Shown: positions 1-5,080 of the stretch, piece by piece | How positions within the stretch are numbered: the first letter of the stretch is position 1 | Layout of the letters: every line of letters begins with the position of its first letter | Assembly: GCA_900754715.1 (NCBI GenBank) | Contig: CAAEDX010000213.1 | Coordinates: 1 to 5,418, forward strand | Length of the DNA stretch: 5,418 nucleotides | Direction of reading: 5' to 3' | From: Erysipelotrichaceae bacterium | Lineage (GTDB): Bacteria > Bacillota_I > Bacilli_A > Erysipelotrichales > Erysipelotrichaceae | Program-made: the position numbers and the translations under genes | Notes under the pieces: model-generated | What the model saw: the letters and a program-made list of their open reading frames with translations, nothing else | Databases searched by the model: none | What the model was told of the DNA's origin: nothing

Positions 1-230
1 GCGCCAAAGCGATGCTCGCGAATGAAGAAGTGACGCAGGAAGAGGTCAACGACATGGCCGATGCCCTGCAGGCTTCTGTAGACAATCTCGTTGAGGTCAA
101 CAACAGCACGAATGCTGAGGAGTCGACAAACACTGCTGCAGCGATGCAGACGGGACTGTTTGCCGGATTGCTGGCAGCATCTGCGGGGATTGCTCTCATG
201 GTGAGAAGACGCAGAACAACGAATGTTTGA
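1..230 (+). CDS. C-terminal end of a FIVAR-type surface protein with a sortase-like membrane tail (5' truncated)
   Basis: Only the last 75 residues are in the window. The frame is open from base 3, so the ATG at 12 is very probably an internal Met rather than the start. Residues 1-30 (AKAMLANEEVTQEEVNDM and on) match the end of a FIVAR-like repeat, whose usual pattern is A..vLan..aTQeeVd.A...L. A Ser/Thr/Asn/Glu-rich linker follows (31-46). Then come AMQTG (47-51), a hydrophobic stretch of about 16 residues (52-67), four arginines (68-71) and a short tail ending TTNV. This is the layout of a cell-wall sorting signal: T-G, hydrophobic span, positive tail. The L and P of LPxTG are replaced by A and M. 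The protein is therefore either anchored by a sortase with unusual specificity or simply held by a C-terminal membrane segment. FIVAR regions occur in large extracellular glycan-binding or adhesive proteins, but the functional domain lies outside the window. A terminator follows directly, so this gene is transcribed separately from the transporter operon. Confidence 0.8.
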   Translation, partial: AKAMLANEEVTQEEVNDMADALQASVDNLVEVNNSTNAEESTNTAAAMQTGLFAGLLAASAGIALMVRRRRTTNV

Positions 231-237
231 CATCGTG

Positions 238-267
238 CGCCGCGGTATGTTGCCGCGGCGTTTCTGT
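238..267 (+). terminator. Intrinsic terminator of the surface-protein gene
   Basis: Perfect 8-bp GC-only stem (CGCCGCGG at 238-245, CCGCGGCG at 253-260) with a 7-nt loop. It is followed by a short T-rich tail (TTTCTGT, 261-267) and begins 8 nt after the stop codon of the upstream gene. The stem is very strong but the U-tract is poor, so termination may be incomplete. It separates the surface-protein gene from the liv promoter. Confidence 0.75.
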
Positions 268-310
268 AGGATGAAAGGACATGTTTGTTTATTGGCTGAA
301 AAAGAAAATG

Positions 311-324
311 CCCTTAAAAAAGGG
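311..324. repeat. Small inverted repeat in the intergenic region
   Basis: CCCTT (311-315) and AAGGG (320-324) form a 5-bp dyad around AAAA. It is not followed by a T-run, so it does not look like a terminator. It lies about 70 bp upstream of the -35 box. It could be a weak protein site, or chance in A-rich DNA. Confidence 0.3.
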
Positions 325-347
325 AAAATCTGGCATAAGTCGAAACG

Positions 348-369
348 TGAAACGATGTTTCAGAAAAGA
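348..369. promoter_or_regulatory. Candidate operator: 15-bp palindrome overlapping a CodY-box-like sequence
   Basis: Two overlapping dyads are visible. TGAAAC (348-353) and GTTTCA (357-362) form a perfect 6-bp inverted repeat around GAT. Bases 355-369 match the CodY consensus AATTTTCWGAAAATT at 11 of 15 positions, with the core TTTCAGAAAA (358-367) intact. CodY is the branched-chain-amino-acid- and GTP-responsive regulator of Bacillota and is known to control such importers, so a site here is biologically sensible. The element lies about 23 bp upstream of the -35 box rather than over the promoter. Whether this organism has CodY cannot be seen from the window. Confidence 0.4.
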
Positions 370-412
370 TGTGAAAAGTTTGTGAAAAGCGCTTGAAATT
401 ATGTGTTAAAAA
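363..412. promoter_or_regulatory. Helically phased A-tracts upstream of and across the promoter
   Basis: A-tracts lie at 364-367, 374-377, 385-388, 396-398 and 408-412. The first four have centres about 10-11 bp apart, which is one helical turn. The first three sit in the repeated word GAAAAG (363, 373, 384), and two copies extend to TGTGAAAAG (370-378 and 381-389). Phased A-tracts bend DNA, and A-rich DNA just upstream of -35 acts as an UP-element for RNA polymerase. The tandem TGTGAAAAG words could also be a direct-repeat operator. Confidence 0.5.
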
Positions 413-421
413 TTTTATACT
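393..421 (+). promoter_or_regulatory. Sigma-A-type promoter of the liv operon
   Basis: The -35 box is TTGAAA (393-398) and the -10 box is TATACT (416-421), separated by exactly 17 bp. Each box matches 5 of 6 consensus bases. Transcription should start near 427-430, giving a leader of about 60 nt before livK. It is the best promoter I can see in the window and the only credible one ahead of the transporter genes. The 8-bp palindrome AAGCGCTT (387-394) touches the -35 box. Confidence 0.8.
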
Positions 422-429
422 AGTATCAT

Positions 430-465
430 CAATTACGGCAATTGGTCTTGCGCTGAACAGGCGCA
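430..465 (+). other. Short livK leader with two small hairpins
   Basis: CAATT (430-434) pairs with AATTG (440-444) around ACGGC. TGCGC (449-453) pairs with GCGCA (461-465) around a 7-nt loop. Both lie within the predicted 5' untranslated leader, the first almost at the transcript's 5' end. They are too small to be a recognised riboswitch. A 5'-end stem can protect mRNA from decay. The livK ribosome site (476-481) lies downstream and is left free. Confidence 0.35.
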
Positions 466-475
466 TGAAAGAAAA

Positions 476-481
476 AGGGAG
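476..481 (+). promoter_or_regulatory. Ribosome binding site of livK
   Basis: AGGGAG with an 8-nt spacer to the ATG at 490. This supports that start, which also gives a complete lipoprotein signal peptide. Confidence 0.7.
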
Positions 482-489
482 CGAGAAAG

Positions 490-1656
490 ATGAAAAAGAT
501 TTCCAAGTTTCTGATGGCCGGTGTGATGTCACTCACCGTGCTTGCCGGATGCGGCAGCGGCGGCGGCGCCGTGGAGCTGAATGAGGGCGACACGGTCAAG
601 GTCGGCCTGAACTACGAGCTGAGCGGCGGAACTTCTACCTATGGAATGGCCATGGACAAAGGCAGCCGTCTGGCGATCAAACAGTACAATGAAAAAGAGG
701 GACATAAGTACAATATCGAATATGTTTCTCTGGACAACAAAGGCGAAAGCAGCGAATCTGTTTCTATCGCTACGCGCATGATGACCGAAGAGCGAGTGGC
801 TTTCGTCGTCGGTCCGGCAACTTCTACGGCATCGATCGCGACTTATCCGATCGCGGACCAGAATCAGGTGCCGGTGCTGAGCCCGGCCGTGACGCAGAAC
901 GGCGGCATGATGAATGGCGATACCGCATATGAGTATGCATGGCGTGTATGCTTTGAGGACAGCGCGCAGGCGAGCGCGATGGCGATCTACTCCTACCGTG
1001 ACCTGGGCAAGCGCAAAGCGGTCATCTATCAGGACGTCAAGAATGACTACGCGACCGGTCTGGCTGAGGATTTCCAGAAGAAATTCGAGGAACTGGGCGG
1101 TGAGGTCGTTTCCGTGGAAAGCTATCAGCAGGGCGATACGGACTTCAACGCGGTCATCACCAATATCAAGGGCATGGACTTCGATGTGCTCTACATTCCG
1201 GGTTATTACAGCGAATCTGGCCTGATCATCAAGCAGGCGAGAGATGCCGGCATCACCCAGACGATCGTGGGACCGGACGGCATGGATTCGCCGAAGCTGA
1301 TGGAGCTGGCTGGCGCGGCCAACCTGAACGATGTGTACTTCACGACCGCCTATACGACCGTGAATGCATCTGAAGATCTGCAGAACTTCATCGAGGCATA
1401 TAAGGCCGAATACGATGAGGAACCGGATATGTTCTCCGTATTGGCATTCGACGCCACTAACCTCGGTTTGCAGGCGCTGGAAGAAGCCGGCGCGACCGGA
1501 GAAGCGCTCAACAACGCGATCGCGAACATGCAATTCACCGGACTGACCGGGTCTTTCGGATTTGATGATGCGCACACACCGATCAAGAAAGTGCTGGTCG
1601 TCCAGCTCGAAGACGGCGTGCAGGTGAACCCTGTCGAAGTGGATCCGAACTCTTAA
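490..1656 (+). CDS. livK: Branched-chain amino-acid ABC transporter, substrate-binding lipoprotein
   Basis: The 388-residue protein captures the substrate outside the cell and hands it to LivHM. A lipoprotein signal peptide is clear: positive start (MKKISK), hydrophobic core, and lipobox LAGC with the lipidated Cys at 21. A Gly/Ser spacer follows. The mature part is a type I periplasmic-binding fold of the Leu/Ile/Val-binding family (Peripla_BP_6). It begins KVGLNYELSGGTSTYG (37-52), then GSRLAIKQYN (58-67), VGPATSTASIATYPIA (107-122) and VPVLSPAVTQNG (127-138). GPATSTAS and SPAVT correspond to the loops that hold the amino and carboxyl groups of the amino acid in the family. The second lobe contains YQQGDTDFNAVITNIK (212-227) and DVLYIPGYY (232-240). 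Length is normal. It is first in the operon, behind its own promoter, and followed by a strong terminator. The exact substrate cannot be fixed by eye, and other hydrophobic amino acids are possible. Confidence 0.93.
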   Translation: MKKISKFLMAGVMSLTVLAGCGSGGGAVELNEGDTVKVGLNYELSGGTSTYGMAMDKGSRLAIKQYNEKEGHKYNIEYVSLDNKGESSESVSIATRMMTEERVAFVVGPATSTASIATYPIADQNQVPVLSPAVTQNGGMMNGDTAYEYAWRVCFEDSAQASAMAIYSYRDLGKRKAVIYQDVKNDYATGLAEDFQKKFEELGGEVVSVESYQQGDTDFNAVITNIKGMDFDVLYIPGYYSESGLIIKQARDAGITQTIVGPDGMDSPKLMELAGAANLNDVYFTTAYTTVNASEDLQNFIEAYKAEYDEEPDMFSVLAFDATNLGLQALEEAGATGEALNNAIANMQFTGLTGSFGFDDAHTPIKKVLVVQLEDGVQVNPVEVDPNS

Positions 1657-1678
1657 GAGATAAATACGCGTTGAATGA

Positions 1679-1712
1679 TGTGGAGGAAGAGTTCTCTTTC
1701 TCCACATTTTTT
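1679..1712 (+). terminator. Intra-operon intrinsic terminator between livK and livH
   Basis: A 12-bp stem (1679-1690 with 1695-1706, one G-U pair) is closed by a GTTC tetraloop and followed directly by six T residues (1707-1712). It starts 22 nt after the livK stop. Only 27 nt remain before livH, with no promoter visible in them. The likely role is partial termination, so livK mRNA exceeds that of livHMGF, as suits a binding protein needed in excess. Regulated antitermination is possible but no clear competing structure is seen. Confidence 0.85.
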
Positions 1713-1723
1713 CACTGATGGAA

Positions 1724-1730
1724 AGGGGAG
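1724..1730 (+). promoter_or_regulatory. Ribosome binding site of livH, deciding a GTG start
   Basis: AGGGGAG with a 9-nt spacer to GTG at 1740. The nearby ATG at 1732 is only 1 nt from this site and opens a three-codon frame (Met-Thr-Thr-stop), so it is not the livH start. Confidence 0.75.
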
Positions 1731-1739
1731 AATGACAAC

Positions 1740-2621
1740 GTGACACAGTTTTTACAACAGCTGGTAAACGGGCTTTCACTGGGAAGCATCTATGCGCTGA
1801 TCGCATTGGGCTACACGATGGTCTATGGCATCATCAAGCTGATCAACTTTGCGCATGGCGACATTTATATGTTGGGAGCCTTTACGGCATTTTATGCGAC
1901 GACGGTCTTTCATCTGAACTTTTTTCTGGCGCTGATCGTAGCCATGGTGCTGTGCGGTGTGCTGGGCGTGCTCATCGAGCGCATCGCCTATAAACCGCTG
2001 CGCCACGCGACCAGGATCACTGCGCTCATCACCGCGATGGGTGTCAGCTACATCATCGAGTATGCAACGCAGTATTTCGCTGGCAGCGAAGTCAAGACGT
2101 TCCCCGAGGATGTGCTCAACAATACAGTATTCCAGATCGGCGGAATCCAGATCTCGCAGCAGCAGATCTATATCATCGCGGTCACGCTCATCCTGATGCT
2201 GGCGCTGACGTATATCGTCGGCCATACCCGCATGGGACGGGCCATGCGCGCCGTCAGCGTGGATGAAAAAGCCGCTGAACTGATGGGCATCAGCGTGGAC
2301 CGCACTATTTCCTTCACCTTCCTGTTGGGAAGCGTGCTCGCTGGCGCAGCCGGCGTGCTCGTCGGCATCTATTATAATTCCATCAATCCGCTGATGGGCA
2401 TGGTCCCGGGCCTGAAGGCATTCATCGCGGCCGTGTTCGGCGGCATTGGTATCATTCCTGGCGCCATGATCGGCGGCTTCGCGATCGGCATTGCCGAGAC
2501 GATGGTCGTGGCCTATGGCTCCAGCCTTTACCGTGACGCCATCGTCTATGTCATCCTGATCCTGATCTTGATCATCAAGCCGGCAGGATTGCTGGGTAAG
2601 AACGTGAAAGAGAAGGTGTAA
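1740..2621 (+). CDS. livH: Branched-chain amino-acid ABC transporter, permease LivH
   Basis: This 293-residue integral membrane protein forms half of the channel, paired with LivM. It starts with GTG. The N-terminus has the family hallmark GLSLGSIYALIALGYTMVYG (11-30), followed by INFAHGDIYMLGAF (35-48). Hydrophobic segments lie at roughly 12-30, 42-57, 60-80, 93-112, 142-162, 190-211, 224-255 and 264-280. The cytoplasmic loop MRAVSVDEKAAELMGIS (169-185) is the EAA-like coupling segment that contacts the ATPases. VFGGIGIIPGAMIGG (232-246) and KPAGLLG (280-286) are also typical of the BPD_transp_2 family. Length matches the family. It is separated from livK by the terminator, and livM starts 4 nt after its stop. 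The last codons supply the livM ribosome site (AGAAGG, 2611-2616). Confidence 0.94.
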   Translation: MTQFLQQLVNGLSLGSIYALIALGYTMVYGIIKLINFAHGDIYMLGAFTAFYATTVFHLNFFLALIVAMVLCGVLGVLIERIAYKPLRHATRITALITAMGVSYIIEYATQYFAGSEVKTFPEDVLNNTVFQIGGIQISQQQIYIIAVTLILMLALTYIVGHTRMGRAMRAVSVDEKAAELMGISVDRTISFTFLLGSVLAGAAGVLVGIYYNSINPLMGMVPGLKAFIAAVFGGIGIIPGAMIGGFAIGIAETMVVAYGSSLYRDAIVYVILILILIIKPAGLLGKNVKEKV

Positions 2622-2625
2622 GGCT

Positions 2626-3591
2626 ATGCTGAAACGATATTTTTCCAAGACCAATCTGTGTTGGATCGCATTGTCCGCCATCGCCTTCATCTTGGTGAGC
2701 GTGCTGATCAATATCGGATTGCTGGGCAGTTATTATCAGATCACGTTATATAACATCTGCATCAATATCATCCTGGCAGTTTCCTTGAATCTGATCATCG
2801 GGATCTGCGGTCAGTTTTCTCTCGGTCATGCCGGTTTCATGTGCATCGGCGCATACAGCGCGGCGATCCTGGTCAAGAGCATGCCCAACATGGGCGGCTT
2901 CGTGATGGGCATCGTGATCGGACTCGTCATCTCCGCCATCGCGGCGCTCATCGTCAGCATCCCGACGCTGCGCCTGCGCGGCGATTACCTTGCCATCGCT
3001 ACCCTGGGCTTCTCTGAGATCATCCGCATCATCGTGTTGAACATGGAGATCACCAACGGGGCGGCCGGCATCACCGGCATCCCGCAGCTTACCAGCTGGC
3101 CCTTGCTGTTCATCGTCATGGTGCTCAGCATCATCATCGTGACCAACTTTGGCCGCAGCCGGCAGGGGCGTGCCTGCATCAGCATCCGTGAGGATGAGAT
3201 CGCTTCAGAGGCAATGGGCGTCAACACGACCAAATATAAGACGATGGCCTTTGTCATCGGTGCCATGCTCGCAAGCGTAGCCGGCGCGTTATACGCATGT
3301 AACTTCTTTGTCATCCAGCCGGACTTGTTCAACTTCAACAAGTCGATCGATATCCTTGTCATGGTCGTCTTCGGCGGCATGGGATCGATCACCGGCAGCC
3401 TGATCGCCGCGATCTTCATCGGCATCCTGAACACAGTGCTGCAAAGCTTCTCCAGCATCCGCATGATCATCTATGGCCTGGCGCTGGTCGGTATCATGAT
3501 CTTCCGGCCAGGCGGCTTGCTGGGCACGAAGGAATTCACATTTTCCGCGCTGCTTCGGCGCTTTAAAAAGAAAGGCGGGATGAAACGATGA
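2626..3591 (+). CDS. livM: Branched-chain amino-acid ABC transporter, permease LivM
   Basis: This 321-residue membrane protein is the second channel subunit. Family marks are GQFSLGHAGFMCIGAY (62-77), TLRLRGDYLAIATLGFSEI (114-132), the EAA-like coupling loop GRACISIREDEIASEAMGV (181-199), VFGGMGSITGSLIAA (248-262) and FRPGGLLG (293-300). Hydrophobic segments lie at about 12-32, 38-60, 64-84, 90-112, 158-173, 205-225, 243-270 and 279-293. The tail is short and basic (RRFKKKGGMKR) and should face the cytoplasm. The ATG at 2626 is supported by AGAAGG at 2611-2616, 9 nt away. The stop codon overlaps the livG start (ATGA, 3588-3591), indicating translational coupling. Nothing is missing or broken. 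Confidence 0.94.
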   Translation: MLKRYFSKTNLCWIALSAIAFILVSVLINIGLLGSYYQITLYNICINIILAVSLNLIIGICGQFSLGHAGFMCIGAYSAAILVKSMPNMGGFVMGIVIGLVISAIAALIVSIPTLRLRGDYLAIATLGFSEIIRIIVLNMEITNGAAGITGIPQLTSWPLLFIVMVLSIIIVTNFGRSRQGRACISIREDEIASEAMGVNTTKYKTMAFVIGAMLASVAGALYACNFFVIQPDLFNFNKSIDILVMVVFGGMGSITGSLIAAIFIGILNTVLQSFSSIRMIIYGLALVGIMIFRPGGLLGTKEFTFSALLRRFKKKGGMKR

Positions 3592-4364
3592 GCCTGCTGA
3601 GCGTAAAGCATCTGACGAAGAACTTCGGCGGTCTGTGCGCTGTTTCCAACGTCAGCATGGAGATCAACGAACATGAGCTGATCGGCCTGATCGGCCCTAA
3701 TGGCGCCGGCAAGACGACCTTGTTCAATCTGCTTACCGGCGTCTATGAACCAAGCGAAGGCAGCATTGAGCTGAATGTGGATGGCAAGATGACGGAGATC
3801 GGCGGCATGAAGCCATACCGCGTCACTCAGATGGGGCTGTCGCGGACTTTCCAGAACATCCGCCTGTTCAAGAACATGAGCGCACTGGAAAATGTCAAGG
3901 TCGGCATGCATAAAGATGTCAAGTACGGCACGCTTTCCGCGATCCTGCGTCTGCCATCTTATTATAAGGAAGAGGATCGCGTGCAGCGAAAGGCTGAGGA
4001 GCTGCTTCGGGTGGTCGGCCTGTACGACAAGCGCGACGAATGTGCCAGCAATCTTCCTTATGGCGAGCAGCGCCGTTTGGAGATCGCCCGCGCGCTGGCA
4101 TCCAGTCCGAAGATCCTGTTCCTGGATGAGCCGGCAGCCGGCATGAACCCGCAGGAGACCGCCGATCTGACCACGCTGATCCATCAGATCAAAGATCAGT
4201 TCAATTTGACGATCGTGCTGATCGAGCACGACATGTCGCTGGTGATGAACATCTGCGAACGCATCTATGTGCTGGATTATGGCAAATGCATCGCCAGCGG
4301 TGCGCCGGAAGAGATCCAGAACAATGAGTTCGTCATCCGCGCTTATCTCGGGGAGGAAATCTGA
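3588..4364 (+). CDS. livG: Branched-chain amino-acid ABC transporter, ATP-binding protein LivG
   Basis: This 258-residue cytoplasmic ATPase is one of the two motors of the importer. Motifs in order: Walker A GPNGAGKT (36-43), Q-loop Gln89 in RTFQNIRLF, signature LPYGEQRRLEIARAL (156-170), Walker B ILFLDEP (176-182) with Asp180 and catalytic Glu181, D-loop AAGMNPQE (183-190), and H-loop His214 in VLIEHDM. The signature reads LPYGEQ rather than LSGGQ, which is usual for LivG. The insert between Walker A and the signature, with the LFKNMSALENV stretch (93-103), is also LivG-like and helps tell it from LivF. It overlaps livM by 4 nt and has a purine-rich ribosome site (GGCGGGA) inside livM. It ends 1 nt before livF. 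Confidence 0.94.
   Translation: MSLLSVKHLTKNFGGLCAVSNVSMEINEHELIGLIGPNGAGKTTLFNLLTGVYEPSEGSIELNVDGKMTEIGGMKPYRVTQMGLSRTFQNIRLFKNMSALENVKVGMHKDVKYGTLSAILRLPSYYKEEDRVQRKAEELLRVVGLYDKRDECASNLPYGEQRRLEIARALASSPKILFLDEPAAGMNPQETADLTTLIHQIKDQFNLTIVLIEHDMSLVMNICERIYVLDYGKCIASGAPEEIQNNEFVIRAYLGEEI
4352..4356 (+). promoter_or_regulatory. Ribosome binding site of livF, deciding its start
   Basis: GGAGG (part of GGGGAGG, 4350-4356), with a 9-nt spacer to ATG 4366. The same frame stays open upstream to an ATG at 4267, but that would add 33 residues unrelated to the family and overlap livG by about 100 nt, so 4366 is chosen. Confidence 0.8.
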
Positions 4365-4365
4365 T

Positions 4366-5076
4366 ATGGCAATGCTGGAAGTAAAAGATCTGAATGTGCA
4401 CTACGGCGTGATCCACGCGCTTAAAGGCATCAGCCTGGAAGTGCGTCAGGGAGAGATCGTGGCGCTGATCGGCGCGAACGGCGCTGGCAAGACGACGCTT
4501 CTGCATGCCATCAGCGGCATTCAGAAGAAATCCAGCGGGGATATCCTGTTTGAAGGCAGCTCACTGAATAAGGCAGGGGCCCGCAAGATCGTGAGCCAGG
4601 GCATCACGCAAGTGCCAGAAGGCAGACGCATCTTCTCAGGGATGAGCGTCTATGAAAATCTGATGATGGGCGCTTTCCTGCGCAAAGATAAAGAGGGGAT
4701 CAAGGCTGACCTGAAAAATATCTACAGCCGCTTCCCGATCCTGGAAAAACGCAGCGGGCAGGATGCCAGCACCTTGTCTGGCGGAGAGCAGCAGATGCTC
4801 GCGATGGGACGCGCGCTCATGGCTCGTCCTAAGATCCTGCTGCTTGATGAACCGAGCATGGGTCTGGCGCCGATCCTGGTCAAAGAGATCTTCCGCATCA
4901 TCCGGGAGATCAATGAACAGGGAACGACGATCCTGCTGGTCGAGCAGAACGCCCGCATGGCGTTGTCGATCGCGGATCGCGCCTATGTCATGGAGACCGG
5001 CAATATCGTATTGAGCGGCACCGGTGAGGAGCTTGCGCAGAGCCCGGACATTCAGAAAGCATATTTAGGAGGATGA
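4366..5076 (+). CDS. livF: Branched-chain amino-acid ABC transporter, ATP-binding protein LivF
   Basis: This 236-residue cytoplasmic ATPase is the partner of LivG. Motifs: MLEVKDLNVHYG (3-14), Walker A GANGAGKT (36-43), VPEGRRIF (83-90) at the Q-loop position, signature LSGGEQQMLAMGRAL (137-151), Walker B ILLLDEP (157-163) with Asp161 and Glu162, SMGLAP (164-169), and LLVEQNA (190-196). The usual Q-loop glutamine region reads VPEGR, and the H-loop histidine is Gln194. Both are normal LivF traits and distinguish it from LivG. The C-terminus AYLGG is also typical. Length is standard. The two final Gly codons and the stop contain the ribosome site of the next gene, which links livF expression to the CBS protein. 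Confidence 0.94.
   Translation: MAMLEVKDLNVHYGVIHALKGISLEVRQGEIVALIGANGAGKTTLLHAISGIQKKSSGDILFEGSSLNKAGARKIVSQGITQVPEGRRIFSGMSVYENLMMGAFLRKDKEGIKADLKNIYSRFPILEKRSGQDASTLSGGEQQMLAMGRALMARPKILLLDEPSMGLAPILVKEIFRIIREINEQGTTILLVEQNARMALSIADRAYVMETGNIVLSGTGEELAQSPDIQKAYLGG
5067..5072 (+). promoter_or_regulatory. Ribosome binding site of the CBS-pair gene
   Basis: A full AGGAGG lies in the last livF codons, 8 nt before the ATG at 5081. It is the closest to the Shine-Dalgarno consensus of any site in this operon. Confidence 0.85.
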
Positions 5077-5080
5077 TCAT

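Noticed and set aside
292..320. A second promoter, TTGGCT with TAAAAA at 17 bp
   Set aside because: Only 4 of 6 matches in each box, in A-rich DNA, and much weaker than the promoter at 393-421.
271..396. A 41-codon Lys-rich frame filling the gap between the first terminator and the promoter
   Set aside because: It has no properly spaced ribosome site (AGG abuts the ATG) and no promoter of its own. It ends inside the -35 box. Lys and Glu codons are expected in A-rich DNA. Conservation in relatives would be needed to revive it.
393..584. A 63-codon + strand frame starting at TTG in the -35 box
   Set aside because: It overlaps the promoter and runs into livK in another frame, and has no plausible initiation signal.
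1650..1659. CTCTTAAGAG, a 10-bp palindrome centred on the livK stop codon
   Set aside because: It lies in coding sequence and has no loop, flanking repeats or T-run. Probably chance.
1655..1698. A possible antiterminator: AAGAGA (1655-1660) pairing with TCTCTT (1693-1698)
   Set aside because: Six pairs across a long loop cannot compete with the 12-bp terminator stem, and no leader peptide or RNA-binding site is evident to favour it.
529..1806. A 425-codon open frame on the - strand opposite livK
   Set aside because: Its protein is rich in His, Arg, Asp and Gln, has no recognisable domain and is antisense to a clear livK. It is a by-product of GC-rich, codon-biased DNA.
1776..2711. A 311-codon open frame on the - strand opposite livH
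   Set aside because: Same reasoning: a composition artefact, no family features, and fully opposite a well-marked permease gene.
3471..4229. A 252-codon open frame on the - strand opposite livM and livG
   Set aside because: Antisense to clear permease and ATPase motifs, with no ribosome site or domain that I can see.
4267..4365. An N-terminal extension of livF from the ATG at 4267
   Set aside because: The 33 extra residues read livG in another frame, lack any LivF similarity and have no strong ribosome site. GGAGG at 4352-4356 points to 4366.
4931..4965. Loss of the H-loop histidine in LivF (Gln194), hinting at a dead ATPase
   Set aside because: VEQNA is the normal LivF form. Walker A, Walker B with its Glu, and the signature are intact, so the protein is expected to be active.
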